From CAZRIP01 sp964600165 (GTDB lineage Bacteria; Elusimicrobiota; Elusimicrobia; UBA1565; UBA9628): 64,000 bases of DNA. A program made the position numbers and the translations under genes. Of the stretch, positions 1-7,620 are shown one piece after another. Location: positions 23,460 through 87,459 of the forward strand of contig CAZRIP010000001.1 of assembly GCA_964600165.1 (NCBI GenBank), written 5' to 3'. Each line of letters starts with the position of its first letter. Within the stretch, counting starts at the first letter, position 1. Under the pieces are notes generated by a model, which did not search any database, had not been told where the DNA came from, and saw nothing but the letters and a program-made list of their open reading frames with translations.

Positions 1-710
1 TCGGGCCCGCTCGGCGGCGGCGGCAGCGACCACTCGCGGCCGAGCTGCCAGCGGCGGGCGTATTCCTCGAGCAGGCTGATCGGGCCGATCACGTACCACG
101 AGGCGTAGACGGCGAGCAGCCCGCCGACGAGAAAGCCCGTGGCGAGCGTCAGATAGAACGTCGCGCGCGCCGCCTGCCGCGCGGCGCGGCGGCGCTCCTG
201 CAGCCGCTTGAAATTCTCGTCGCGCATCTGGATCAAGAGCGCGACGACGTCGTACAAGGAGCGGTGATCGGCGCCGACGCGCACGGCGTTGGCGAGCGAG
301 AGCCGCCCCTGGTCCTTGCGCGAGATCCAGCGCTCCTCTTGCGCGAGGTAATCGGCGATCTGGCCGTCGAGCTCCCGCCAGATGCTCTCCTCGCGCGCGC
401 CGGACATGTGATGCGTGAGCTCCTCTTGGTCGATCGAGACCTCATGGATCACGCGCCGGCGCTCCTTGGCCCAGGACGGGTTGCCGGTCAAGAGGTACTG
501 GCCCGTCAAAAGCTCGACGTGGCGCAGCTGGTCGCCCAGGCGCGGCAGGCGGCTCAATACGGCCAAGTCGTTCTCGAAGGCGGCTTCCAGGTCCGACTGC
601 GCGCGCTCGACGGCGCGGTAAGAGAGCGCGACGACGACCGTGTAGGCGGCCAGACAAAGCAGGACGATCGTCAGCTGCGAGCGCAGGCGCAGGTGGCGCA
701 GGCCCTTCAT
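1..710 (-). CDS. Membrane sensor protein, N-terminal part (HAMP region, histidine kinase or chemoreceptor type), partial
   Basis: An open frame runs without a stop from ATG 710 to the left edge, so only about 236 N-terminal residues are visible. It starts MKGLRHLRLRSQL and has a membrane helix at about residues 11-30. A helical, charged periplasmic region of about 150 residues follows (four-helix-bundle sensor type), then a second membrane helix at about 190-210 and the beginning of a HAMP-like segment with the sequence VIGPISLLEEYARRW. The output domain lies outside the window, so kinase or chemoreceptor cannot be decided. The ATG overlaps the stop of the lipoprotein gene upstream (ATGA), so it is the third gene of the histone operon. 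Confidence 0.75.
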   Translation of the reverse strand, partial: MKGLRHLRLRSQLTIVLLCLAAYTVVVALSYRAVERAQSDLEAAFENDLAVLSRLPRLGDQLRHVELLTGQYLLTGNPSWAKERRRVIHEVSIDQEELTHHMSGAREESIWRELDGQIADYLAQEERWISRKDQGRLSLANAVRVGADHRSLYDVVALLIQMRDENFKRLQERRRAARQAARATFYLTLATGFLVGGLLAVYASWYVIGPISLLEEYARRWQLGREWSLPPPPSGP

Positions 711-1336
711 TTCGCCTCGGCCTCCCGCGGCCGCTCTTGACGCTTGCGCGCGACGAGCTCGTCGTAGTCTTTCTGCGCCTGCTGGTAGGGCCGGCCGCCG
801 AGCTTCTTGGCGGCCGCCACGGCGCGCTGGTAATAGGCCTCGGCGTCCTCGTAGCGGCGCTGGCTCTCGAGAAACAGCGCCAGGCCGCTCAAGTGCTCGA
901 GCAGCTCCTCGGGCGGCGCGCCGGGCCGCTGCGAGAGCTCGACGGCGCGGCGATAGCGTGACTCGGCTTCCGCGTTCTTGCCTTCGAGCGAGAGCACGCC
1001 CGCCAGGTCGTAAGCGGTCGCCGACGCCGCGCGCGCGTCGTGCTCCTTCTCGAAGTAAGCGAGCGCCTCGCCGTAAAGCCCCTCGGCGCGCGCCGAGCGG
1101 CCTTGCAGCACCTGGAGCCCGGCCAAAAAGCCGGCCGCCTCGCCGGCCGCGGCGGGATCGCTCCCGCGCGCGGCGGCGTCGAGGGCGGCCCGGCCGCGGC
1201 TCTCGGCCTCGGCGTAGCGGCCCTGGCGAAACGCCAGCTCCGCCCGGCCGAGCTCTCCGCTAGGAAACGAGGCGCAAGCCGAGAGGCCCAGCAGACCGAG
1301 CAGACAAGACAGCGCGGTCCGCCGGGAGCGGCTCAA
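707..1336 (-). CDS. TPR-repeat lipoprotein
   Basis: About 209 residues from TTG 1336. This start puts a signal peptide with a lipobox (LGLSAC, Cys at about residue 22) at the N-terminus, and the TTGA overlaps the stop of the histone gene; longer readings run through the histone gene and lack a signal. The mature part is a row of tetratricopeptide-like helix pairs (AELAFRQGRYAEAESRGRAAL, AEAESRYRRAVELS, EDAEAYYQRAVAAAKKLGG). It is probably a lipid-anchored scaffold in the cell envelope. It lies between the histone and the membrane sensor, with both junctions overlapping, so the three are translated together. No specific partner can be read from the sequence. Confidence 0.8.
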   Translation of the reverse strand: MSRSRRTALSCLLGLLGLSACASFPSGELGRAELAFRQGRYAEAESRGRAALDAAARGSDPAAAGEAAGFLAGLQVLQGRSARAEGLYGEALAYFEKEHDARAASATAYDLAGVLSLEGKNAEAESRYRRAVELSQRPGAPPEELLEHLSGLALFLESQRRYEDAEAYYQRAVAAAKKLGGRPYQQAQKDYDELVARKRQERPREAEAK

Positions 1337-1527
1337 TGAACGATGAAGTCGTAAGACCGGACGGTCTTGCGGCCGTTGGCCTTGGCGCGCTTGGCCGCCT
1401 GATCGATGAGCCAGTGAGCCCATGCGTTGAGCCCCTCGAGGGCGTCTCCGGCCGTGTTGCACTTGTACCCCTTCAACGCGGCCTTGACTTTGCTGCCGAC
1501 CAGAAGCATCTCGCCTTTCTTCGCCAT
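1333..1527 (-). CDS. Bacterial histone-fold DNA-binding protein
   Basis: A 64-residue protein, MAKKGEMLLVGSKVKAALKG at its start. It fits one histone fold: alpha1 at about 6-18, a long alpha2 at about 26-51 (DALEGLNAWAHWLIDQAAKR), then GRKTV at 52-56 and SYDF at 58-61. Arg53 and Asp60 are seven residues apart, the same register as the Arg52/Asp59 pair of the archaeal histone HMfB; GRKT is shared too. The third helix is cut short, as in the short histones known from Bdellovibrio-type bacteria. The start has a good ribosome site (GAGGTGA, 5 bases upstream). The protein is expected to dimerise and bind chromosomal DNA. It is the first gene of an operon with a lipoprotein and a membrane sensor. 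Confidence 0.85.
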   Translation of the reverse strand: MAKKGEMLLVGSKVKAALKGYKCNTAGDALEGLNAWAHWLIDQAAKRAKANGRKTVRSYDFIVH

Positions 1528-1573
1528 GATATCACCTCGCGACGGGATAACGAAATCGCGACGATGATATCAC
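1526..1573 (-). promoter_or_regulatory. Paired ATGATATCAC sites at the histone start
   Basis: The 10-base word ATGATATCAC, containing the palindrome TGATATCA, occurs twice on the plus strand: at 1526-1535, over the histone start codon, and at 1564-1573, 38 bases upstream. Two AT-rich palindromic sites in GC-rich DNA at the head of an operon look like an operator pair, perhaps autoregulatory. This is inference from the repeat alone. Confidence 0.3.
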
Positions 1574-1591
1574 AAAAAGCGCGCGCGCTGC

Positions 1592-1777
1592 CTAGCGAGG
1601 ATAGCGGCGGACGAAGCGGACGGGCTGGGACTTGGGCGTCTTGTGCAGCAAGTACGCCGCGATCGCGAGCGAGACGAAGCCCGATATGAAGAGCAGCAGG
1701 GCGCACGAGTCCGCCCCCGCCCCCAGCGGCGAAACCTGCCCCGACGACGTGATCCCGATGAGCATCAGCGCGTTCAT
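1592..1777 (-). CDS. Small single-pass membrane protein
   Basis: 61 residues with one hydrophobic segment at about 24-46 (CALLLFISGFVSLAIAAYLL) and a basic C-terminal tail (KSQPVRFVRRYPR). The ATG at 1777 has a GAGGT about ten bases upstream, which supports translation. It lies between the sigma-factor gene and the histone operon on the same strand. I do not recognise a family. The positive-inside rule would place the C-terminus in the cytoplasm. Confidence 0.5.
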   Translation of the reverse strand: MNALMLIGITSSGQVSPLGAGADSCALLLFISGFVSLAIAAYLLHKTPKSQPVRFVRRYPR

Positions 1778-1861
1778 GGTGTCTTGTACCTCGGCGTTTG
1801 AGTGTGCTGCGTCTCGACGGCAGGGTAGCCCCGGGCTGTTACGAATTCATTACGCCTCGTG

Positions 1862-3166
1862 TCACGCCTCGACGGCGTAGTCCCGCAGGAAGTCCAGATC
1901 GTTGTGTTGGAGCTTCTTGATCGCCTTGTGCTCGATCTGCCGCGCCCGCTCCCGGGTGATCCCGAAGAACTTGCCGCACTCTTCCAGCGTGCTGCCCACG
2001 CCGTCGTCGATGCCGTAGCGCATGCGCAGTATGCTGCGCTCGCGCTCGTTGAGCCGCATGAAAGCGCGGTCGATCGCCTCGCGGCGCAGGACGCGCTTGA
2101 GGGCGTCCGCGGGATCGCGCGAGCGGTCGACGATCGTGTCCGCGACGGTGCCGTCCTCGTCGCCGCTGCCGCCGCGGATCGGCGCCGTCAACGAGACCGG
2201 CTCCTGCATCGCCTCGAGCGTCAGGCGGATCGCCTTTTGCGATTGGCCCATCTTCTGGGCGTACTCGCGCATGGTCGGGTCGCGCCCTTCCTCTTGGCGC
2301 GTGCGCTGCGCCATGCGGCCCATCTTGGCCATGCGCTCGCGCACGTGGGCGGGTACGCGGACGGTGCGGTCCTTGTCGGCGAGCGCGCGGTTGATCGCCT
2401 GGCGGATCCACCACGTGGCGTAGGTCGAGAACTTGAAGCCGCGCGTGTCGTCGAACTTCTCGGCGCCCTTGATCAGGCCGAGCGTGCCCTCTTGGATGAG
2501 ATCGGCCAGGTCCAGGTGGCTGCCGGAGTGCTTCTTGGCGATGGAGACGACCAGGCGCAGGTTGCCGCAGACGAGCTTGCGTTTGCAGTCTGCGACGCGC
2601 TCCTCGAAGTCGACGATGCGCCGCTCGAGGTCCAAGAGCTCATCGGAGCGGATCGGCAAGGCTTTGGCCATCTTGCGCCGCTCGGCGGCGTCGGCGCCCA
2701 TCCACTGCTCGGCCAAGCTTTTGATGCGGTTGGAAAGCCGGATGATCTTCCTATCGTTCAAGCGCAGCGCGAGGATCTTGTTGAGCGCCGCCTCCCGGGT
2801 CTTCGGGTTTTCCGACTTCGCGGCCCGGGCGATGGCGGCCGCGGCCGTCCGCATCCGGCGGCGCATGGAGGAGAGCTGGCCGCGGTCCTTGCGGCCGCGC
2901 GGCATGAGCTCGGCCTCCGTCATCTCATTGCCGCGCAGAAGATCGGCCCAGTCGGCGATGGCGTGGTGCGCGATGCCGGAGCCGAGCACGAGCAAGCGCA
3001 GCTCGCGCTCGAGCGCGCGCATCGTCTTGGTCAGGCTGATCTCCTCGTCGCGCGTCAGCAACGGCATCTTCGCGATCTTGGCGAGATACGCCCCGATCGG
3101 GTCGGCGAGCCCCGCCGCTTCCTCGGGGGGCAAGGGATGGTCCTGCATCAAAGGTTCGGCGCTCAT
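1862..3166 (-). CDS. rpoD: RNA polymerase sigma-70 family factor (RpoD-like)
   Basis: 434 residues from ATG 3166, chosen over an upstream ATG at 3187 because GAGG lies 7 bases before it. Region 1.2 ([21 protein letters not shown]) is followed by a roughly 150-residue non-conserved insert. Then come region 2 ([51 protein letters not shown]), region 3 (VPAHVRERM) and region 4 with a helix-turn-helix ([20 protein letters not shown]). The conserved core points to a group 1 or 2 factor. The -10-reading helix in region 2 is intact, matching the many TANNNT boxes in this window. Whether it is the primary factor cannot be settled, as other sigma genes may exist elsewhere. Confidence 0.85.
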   Translation of the reverse strand: MSAEPLMQDHPLPPEEAAGLADPIGAYLAKIAKMPLLTRDEEISLTKTMRALERELRLLVLGSGIAHHAIADWADLLRGNEMTEAELMPRGRKDRGQLSSMRRRMRTAAAAIARAAKSENPKTREAALNKILALRLNDRKIIRLSNRIKSLAEQWMGADAAERRKMAKALPIRSDELLDLERRIVDFEERVADCKRKLVCGNLRLVVSIAKKHSGSHLDLADLIQEGTLGLIKGAEKFDDTRGFKFSTYATWWIRQAINRALADKDRTVRVPAHVRERMAKMGRMAQRTRQEEGRDPTMREYAQKMGQSQKAIRLTLEAMQEPVSLTAPIRGGSGDEDGTVADTIVDRSRDPADALKRVLRREAIDRAFMRLNERERSILRMRYGIDDGVGSTLEECGKFFGITRERARQIEHKAIKKLQHNDLDFLRDYAVEA

Positions 3167-3238
3167 CAGGGTACCTCGGCGGTCCAAGATTACTTTCGTG
3201 GTCCGCCGGCGCGGGAGGGCAGGGGTCGCCGACGTTGA

Positions 3239-3247
3239 GAAATTATC
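3239..3247 (-). promoter_or_regulatory. Candidate extended -10 upstream of the sigma gene
   Basis: On the minus strand TGAGATAAT forms an extended -10 (TGA plus GATAAT), about 75 bases before the sigma ATG. No convincing -35 is seen. If used, it gives a leader of about 70 bases. Confidence 0.3.
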
Positions 3248-3307
3248 TCACGGCCGTGTTACGAGGTTGTTAACGCGCGCTGAGATCGCGCTGAAGTCGG
3301 GAAGGGC

Positions 3308-3790
3308 TCAGCCGCCGACGGTCGCCCACATCAGCCGCTCGCCGTAGGGCTGCTGGGCGTCGGACTGGCGCTCGGGCGTGATGAAGAGCTCGAAGCTCTT
3401 CCAGGGCACGACGGTGTCGAGCGTGCCGCGCAGGTTGCGGTCGACTTTGAGCGCGCCCATGTTCTGCGCGCGCCCCTGGCTGCCCTGCGGCTTGATCCAG
3501 ACGACGTAGGTGCTCGCGGGCGGGTCGAGGCGCTCGGGGTTGGCCAGGTGCTTGGCCGTCACGTCGACGCTGACGTTGCCGTTGCGCGCCGCGCTCGTCG
3601 TGACGATCCCCTCGGCCGAGGGGTCCTTGGGGCTGACGGCGAGCTTGGTCTTGTCCGAGCCGCCGAGGCCGAGCGTGGCGCAGGACGCCAACAAGAGGCC
3701 TAAAATGGCGAGGGCCCATGGCGCCGGCCGCCCAGCCGTTTGCGCCATGGACCCAAATCGTCTTGCTCGTCCTATCTGTTGTCCGAGCAT
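3308..3790 (-). CDS. Lipoprotein with anti-sigma-K-like C-terminal domain
   Basis: Up to 160 residues. A lipobox (LGLLLASC) shows export and lipid anchoring. Two starts are possible: ATG 3790, which has an extended -10 box (TGG TATTCT) 5 bases upstream but gives a long n-region, or ATG 3748, which gives a more typical 23-residue signal. The mature domain carries the pattern YVVWIKPQGS, MGALKVD, LRGTLDTVVPWKSFELFITPE. This resembles the extracytoplasmic beta domain of RskA-type anti-sigma factors and related lipoproteins. There is no cytoplasmic sigma-binding part, so it is not a full anti-sigma factor. Specific role unknown. Confidence 0.6.
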   Translation of the reverse strand: MLGQQIGRARRFGSMAQTAGRPAPWALAILGLLLASCATLGLGGSDKTKLAVSPKDPSAEGIVTTSAARNGNVSVDVTAKHLANPERLDPPASTYVVWIKPQGSQGRAQNMGALKVDRNLRGTLDTVVPWKSFELFITPERQSDAQQPYGERLMWATVGG

Positions 3791-3795
3791 GATTC

Positions 3796-3804
3796 AGAAT
3801 ACCA
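3796..3804 (-). promoter_or_regulatory. Leaderless-type extended -10, lipoprotein gene
   Basis: TGG TATTCT on the minus strand ends 5 bases before ATG 3790. No ribosome site lies between, so transcription would begin at or next to the start codon. Confidence 0.4.
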
Positions 3805-3821
3805 CGGAAGGCGGGAAGAGG

Positions 3822-4700
3822 CTATGGACGCGAGGTCAAAGCGTCGTGACGCTTATGTGAAGACAGCCAGGCGTCGAGGTCCAAGGCGGTCAGCGAGAAC
3901 GGGTCGACGCGCGCGCCGGCCGCGCGCACGCTCCAGTGCAGGTGCGGCCCGGTGGCGCGGCCGGTCATCCCGACGCGGCCGAGGACGTCGCCTTTTTTGA
4001 CGAGCTGGCCGGCTTTGACGTCGATCTTCGACAGGTGGAAGTAGGCCGAAAAAATCCCGAACCCGTGGTCGAGGTAGACGCAGCTCCCTTGATAGAAGTA
4101 GTCGCCGGCGAGGACCACCTTGCCGCCCTCCGGCGCGCGCACCTCGACGCCGGTTTTCGCGCGCAGGTCGGCGCCCGAGTGCGGGGCCTTCGGGACGCCG
4201 TTGAAGACCGAGCGCTCGCCGAAGCGCGAGGACGGCGCGCCGGGGATCGGCGTCTCGAAGCGTCCGGTGAAATAACGCTTGGCTTGCGAGCGCGCCAGCG
4301 CGTTGGCGATCCACAGCGCCTCGAGACTCGCGCGCTCCTCGTCTTCCTTGGGCGGAGCGACGTATTTCCCCTCCACCTGCAGCCGGCGCGTCGGGAACTC
4401 CTTGGGCAGGACGTCGATCGTCGTCGACCACGGCTCGGGCGTCGAGAGCGTGAGCGTGTGGGTGCCGATCTTGACGTCCAAGTCGAGCCCCACGAAGGCG
4501 AGGTAGCGGCCCGGCGCGCCGCCCGGGAAAAAGCGCAGCGTCTCGTCCTCGAAGCGGCCCGTGGGCGGAACGTTCGCGTCCGCGCCTTGGACGGCGACGA
4601 GCAGCACTTCCCCCGGCTGGCGGGCCCGGCCGACGAGCTCCACGTCGAGCGCGGCGCGGGCGGGCGTGAGAAGAAAAAGGGCGAGCGCGCTAGCGAGCAC
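3822..4700 (-). CDS. Secreted M23 (LytM) family peptidase
   Basis: 292 residues from GTG 4700, with an N-terminal signal peptide (LASALALFLLTPARA). A beta-rich region of about 110 residues precedes the M23 domain. The zinc and catalytic motifs are HSGADLR and HLHW near the C-terminus, with the GxxG turns of the barrel (GRVGMTGRATGPHLHW). Such enzymes cut peptide cross-links of peptidoglycan, or, when degenerate, activate amidases; both motif sites look intact here. It probably acts in the periplasm. TAAACT lies 5 bases before the GTG, and GGAGC could also serve as a weak ribosome site. Confidence 0.88.
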   Translation of the reverse strand: MLASALALFLLTPARAALDVELVGRARQPGEVLLVAVQGADANVPPTGRFEDETLRFFPGGAPGRYLAFVGLDLDVKIGTHTLTLSTPEPWSTTIDVLPKEFPTRRLQVEGKYVAPPKEDEERASLEALWIANALARSQAKRYFTGRFETPIPGAPSSRFGERSVFNGVPKAPHSGADLRAKTGVEVRAPEGGKVVLAGDYFYQGSCVYLDHGFGIFSAYFHLSKIDVKAGQLVKKGDVLGRVGMTGRATGPHLHWSVRAAGARVDPFSLTALDLDAWLSSHKRHDALTSRP

Positions 4701-4722
4701 GCTCCAGTTTACCTTTTAGCCG

Positions 4723-5013
4723 TCAGTAGCTGCCGTAGCGCTGCTTGGCGAGGACGTCGTGCAGATGCTCGACGCGGTCGAACTCGGCCTTGGCGCGGCG
4801 CGCGGCGGCGATGGCCAGGCGCGTGTCCTCCGAGTCCGGCAGCATCAGCGGCTTGCGCGCGGGCAGCTGGGGCAGCAGGCGCTCGCGCTCCTCGAGCTCT
4901 TTTAACGCGCGCCAATCGCGCCAGCAGACGCGCGCCATGGCGAGTATCGAAAGGATCGCCGCGACGGCGATCGCGGGGCCCAGCATCATGTCGACGTAAG
5001 ACGGGTCCACCAT
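4723..5013 (-). CDS. Small bitopic membrane protein
   Basis: 96 residues from ATG 5013 (MVDPSYVDMMLGP). One membrane helix at about residues 11-30 (LGPAIAVAAILSILAMARV) is followed by a charged, probably helical cytoplasmic part (LKELEERERLLPQL, IAAARRAKAEFDRVEHLHDV). It ends just upstream of the M23 peptidase gene on the same strand, which suggests a shared transcript. No family recognised. Confidence 0.55.
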   Translation of the reverse strand: MVDPSYVDMMLGPAIAVAAILSILAMARVCWRDWRALKELEERERLLPQLPARKPLMLPDSEDTRLAIAAARRAKAEFDRVEHLHDVLAKQRYGSY

Positions 5014-5084
5014 ATGCCCGAAGCGTAAAGGAAATCGCCGGAGCGCGCAAGGGCCCCCGGCGTCAGAATCTCGAGACGGGCCGG

Positions 5085-5978
5085 TTACGGTTTGACGACG
5101 GAGTAATGCGCCTCGAGCGCCCAGTGGTCGGACAAGGGCTTGCCGTTGAACGGCTCCTTGAACGTTTGGGCGACGAAGTCGGTCTTGAGCGCGGCGCTCT
5201 CGCCGTCGAAGTGGAATTGGTGGTCGATCTCGTTCGACCAAAACTCGCCGGGGTCCTGGCCCGCGCAAGCGTGCGAGAGCAGGCAGTCCTTGACGGCGTT
5301 GGCGGCGCCGGAGAGGCTTTCGAAGAGCGCGTAGTCCTCGCCCGAGGGCTTCATGTTGAAGTCGCCCATGACGAGCGCCGGGTACTTCGGATCGCGCGTG
5401 CGGCGCACGAAGTCGGCGTAGATCTTGAGCTGGGCCACGCGCGCGGCCATCGAGTCCGCGGGCTTGACCCCGTCTTGCTCGGCGTTGGTGTGCGTGTCGT
5501 AGACGTCCATCGGGCCGACCCCGGGGACGTCGACGCGCACGTGCAGCGCGCCTTTGGTGGCCACGCAATCCCAGCCCGTGCACGTGTCGTAGGCGACGGT
5601 CTCGGTGAGCAGCACGGGGAAATCGCTGAGGATGAAGAGGCCGGCGCCGCCGACCTTCGGAAAGCGCGCGCCGCCGCCGGCGACGACGTAAGGATAGCCC
5701 GCCTCTTTAGCCGCCTTCGCGGAAATCGGGTGCCAGGCCTCTTGAATGGCGACGAGCTGCGGGCCTTGGCCCGACGCGCGCGCGGCTTTGAGGCGCCGGG
5801 CGATCTCTTCATAGCGCTTCCAGAGCGCCTTGTCGTCCTCGTCGCCGCTCTTGGTGAGCGCGATGCCGTGGATGTTGTAGGTCAGCGCGCGCAGCGTGAA
5901 GGCTTTTTGCGACGCGGGGCCGGGCGCGGTTTGCGCGGAGAGGGCGGCGGCGAGGATCAGGGCCGGGAGCGTGGTCAC
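5085..5978 (-). CDS. Secreted endonuclease/exonuclease/phosphatase (EEP) family enzyme
   Basis: 297 residues from GTG 5978, beginning with a signal peptide (MTTLPALILAAALSAQT). The order of EEP motifs is complete: LTYNIHG, VAIQEAW (metal-binding Glu), YDTHTNA, VMGDFNMKP (Asp/Asn) and LSDHWALEAHY (catalytic Asp-His). EEP enzymes are metal-dependent phosphodiesterases, either nucleases or sphingomyelinase/inositol phosphatase-like. The short length and secretion resemble extracellular DNases or neutral sphingomyelinases, but the substrate cannot be fixed. Cysteines in the mature part suggest periplasmic disulphides. Confidence 0.85.
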   Translation of the reverse strand: MTTLPALILAAALSAQTAPGPASQKAFTLRALTYNIHGIALTKSGDEDDKALWKRYEEIARRLKAARASGQGPQLVAIQEAWHPISAKAAKEAGYPYVVAGGGARFPKVGGAGLFILSDFPVLLTETVAYDTCTGWDCVATKGALHVRVDVPGVGPMDVYDTHTNAEQDGVKPADSMAARVAQLKIYADFVRRTRDPKYPALVMGDFNMKPSGEDYALFESLSGAANAVKDCLLSHACAGQDPGEFWSNEIDHQFHFDGESAALKTDFVAQTFKEPFNGKPLSDHWALEAHYSVVKP

Positions 5979-6020
5979 GCAGCGAGCTTAATAAGGTAAG
6001 AGGCGAGCGTCAATGATCCC

Positions 6021-6050
6021 CCTCAACCGGGGTCAGACGCGTCTCCGGCG
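6021..6050. repeat. GGGGTCAGAC palindromic element
   Basis: The gap between the divergent genes starting at 5978 and 6159 holds a GGGGTCAGACGCGTCTCC segment that contains the 10-base perfect palindrome AGACGCGTCT. The GGGGTCAG core recurs, inverted, at 35765-35777. Such cores are typical of REP-like elements mobilised by RAYT transposases; no transposase is present in this window. Confidence 0.3.
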
Positions 6051-6143
6051 ATTTTTTGAGTTCCCGAGGTGAGTTTTGGGACAGCGTCATGGTTTGGAGC
6101 CGATCCGGGGATGCGGCTCGAGCGCAGATACGACGCGAGAAAA

Positions 6144-6152
6144 TGCTAGCCT
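6144..6152 (+). promoter_or_regulatory. Leaderless-type extended -10, FMN reductase gene
   Basis: TGC TAGCCT ends 6 bases before GTG 6159 with no ribosome site between. This is the same layout as at 7606-7614. Confidence 0.5.
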
Positions 6153-6158
6153 CGCCGT

Positions 6159-6704
6159 GTGAAAACCCTCATCGGCCTCTCCGGCAGCCTCCGCCGTTCC
6201 TCCTATAACACCGCTCTGCTGCGCGCCGCCTCGCGCCTGCTCCCCGACGGCTTCACGCTCGACCTGCGCACCCTCGACGGCATCCCGCTCTACAACGAGG
6301 ACGTCGAAACCGCCTCGGGCATCCCCGCCGCCGTCGCCGCGCTCAAAGACGCGCTCGCCGGCGCCCAGGGCCTTCTGATCGCCACGCCCGAATACAACAA
6401 CTCCATCCCCGGCGTGCTCAAGAACGGCATCGACTGGCTGACCCGCCCGCCGCAAGACATCGCCAAGGTCTTCGGCGGCAAGCCCGTCGCCCTGCTCGGC
6501 GCCACCCCCGGAAACTTCGGCACGCTGCTCTCGCAGACCGCCTGGCTGCCCGTGCTGCGCACCCTCGGAGTCAAGCCGCACTTCGGCGGCCGCCTGATGG
6601 TCTCGCGCGCGCACGAGACGTTCGACGAAAACGGCGTCCTGAAAAGCCCCGCCGTCGAGAAGCAGCTGCGCGAGTACCTCGCGAGGTTCTGCAAGACGCT
6701 GTAG
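6159..6704 (+). CDS. NADPH-dependent FMN reductase (flavodoxin-fold quinone/chromate reductase type)
   Basis: 181 residues from GTG 6159. The N-terminus (LIGLSGSLRRSSYNTALLRA) is the phosphate-binding loop of the flavodoxin-like reductases. ATPEYNNSIPGVLKNGIDWL is the conserved flavin-contacting stretch with the PEYN signature. GKPVALLGATPGNFGTLLSQ is the third conserved block. Family members use NAD(P)H and FMN to reduce quinones, azo dyes or chromate as cytoplasmic dimers. Length is normal. It stands alone, divergent from the EEP gene; the natural substrate is not evident. Confidence 0.88.
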   Translation: MKTLIGLSGSLRRSSYNTALLRAASRLLPDGFTLDLRTLDGIPLYNEDVETASGIPAAVAALKDALAGAQGLLIATPEYNNSIPGVLKNGIDWLTRPPQDIAKVFGGKPVALLGATPGNFGTLLSQTAWLPVLRTLGVKPHFGGRLMVSRAHETFDENGVLKSPAVEKQLREYLARFCKTL

Positions 6705-6707
6705 GCT

Positions 6708-7088
6708 TTAAGCCCGGCTGGCGGCCGCTTTCTTGGCCAACGCCATCGAGATGTCTTGGAAGATGACGCCCACGCCCAAGTTCTCGCCGCCGGGGCCCCG
6801 CACCCGCATCGTGCTGTAGCCGATCGTCATCGTCGCGTCGCCGTGCGCGACGGAGACCTCGGCGCGCAAAACCACGCGCCCCGACTCCAGCACGTCCTTG
6901 ATGATGGCGCACAGCGCTGGATAAGGCTCGAGCGCCTCGGAATAAGGCTTGCCCGCGACGGCGCCCATGGGGACGTGCAGGATGCGCCCCGCGGTGGCGT
7001 TGCCGTAGGCGACGAGGCCGTTCTCGTCGATGCCCAGGAAACCGCCGCTCAAGCTATCGAGCACGCTGCGAAAGTATTCCGCCGCCAT
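6708..7088 (-). CDS. Stand-alone PAS domain protein
   Basis: 126 residues made almost wholly of one PAS domain: VLDSLSGGFLGIDENGLVAYGNATAGRIL, then GYSTMRVRGPGGENLGVGVIFQDIS. No kinase, cyclase or DNA-binding output follows, so it would act by protein contact or ligand binding. Its stop is three bases from the stop of the convergent FMN reductase gene, but whether it senses flavin or redox state is only a guess. An extended -10 lies 6 bases before its ATG. Confidence 0.8.
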   Translation of the reverse strand: MAAEYFRSVLDSLSGGFLGIDENGLVAYGNATAGRILHVPMGAVAGKPYSEALEPYPALCAIIKDVLESGRVVLRAEVSVAHGDATMTIGYSTMRVRGPGGENLGVGVIFQDISMALAKKAAASRA

Positions 7089-7094
7089 GGCCTC

Positions 7095-7103
7095 ATTCTA
7101 CCA
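7095..7103 (-). promoter_or_regulatory. Leaderless-type extended -10, PAS gene
   Basis: TGG TAGAAT on the minus strand ends 6 bases before ATG 7088. The six bases between (GAGGCC) are too close to act as a ribosome site. Confidence 0.55.
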
Positions 7104-7168
7104 AAGTGCCGCTAGGGGAAAGTCCCCATTGAAATTTTCCCGTTTTCGGGTATCCTTCACGCACCGCC

Positions 7169-7600
7169 ATGCACTGGCTCCACGACGACTTGGCCGTCAG
7201 CGGACTCCACGACCTGCACTTGGACGAACCCATCGGCGCCGTCTTGAACGTCTGCGAGCGCCGCCCCTACGACCCGCCGGCGAGCCTCGCGTATCTGCAT
7301 AAAGGCTTCCCCGACGAGCAGCCCTTCTCGCTCGAGCTCGTCTGGGAGTGCGTCCAGTGGGTCGACCGCCAAGTCGCCTCCGGCAAGAAAGTCCTCGTCC
7401 ACTGCGCCGAGGGCAACTCGCGCTCCGTGACCGTCGTCGTCGGCTACCTGATGTATAAAGGAATGCCGCTGCAAGACATCCAGCGCCAAGTCCTGCGCCG
7501 CAAGCCGTTCACCCAGATGGGCGGCGTGCAGACCGACGAGCCGCAGTACTTCCAAGAGACGTTCCTCAAGAAGTTCGACGCGTTCTTAAAGACCGTCTAG
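7169..7600 (+). CDS. Dual-specificity / tyrosine phosphatase family protein
   Basis: 143 residues. The catalytic P-loop HCAEGNSRS matches HCxxGxxR(S/T), with Cys as nucleophile and Arg for phosphate binding. The upstream VLNVCERRPYDPP strand and the acid loop area fit the small DSP fold. Members dephosphorylate protein Tyr/Ser/Thr or other phosphoesters. A promoter-like pair TTGAAA and TATCCT, 16 bases apart, precedes the ATG by 12 bases. The MazG-like gene follows 20 bases downstream with its own -10 box. Confidence 0.85.
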   Translation: MHWLHDDLAVSGLHDLHLDEPIGAVLNVCERRPYDPPASLAYLHKGFPDEQPFSLELVWECVQWVDRQVASGKKVLVHCAEGNSRSVTVVVGYLMYKGMPLQDIQRQVLRRKPFTQMGGVQTDEPQYFQETFLKKFDAFLKTV

Positions 7601-7605
7601 CCCTT

Positions 7606-7614
7606 TGCTAGAAT
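7606..7614 (+). promoter_or_regulatory. Leaderless-type extended -10, MazG-like gene
   Basis: TGC TAGAAT is followed by exactly six bases (CGCCGC) and ATG 7621. A transcript starting at the normal distance would begin on the start codon. Confidence 0.55.
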
Positions 7615-7620
7615 CGCCGC

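Noticed and set aside
1859..3238. A 459-codon plus-strand frame
   Set aside because: Exact antisense of the sigma-70 gene.
3936..5999. A 687-codon open frame on the plus strand, antisense to the M23 and EEP genes
   Set aside because: Arg/Ala/Asp-rich shadow typical of GC-rich DNA; the opposite strand holds complete enzyme motifs.
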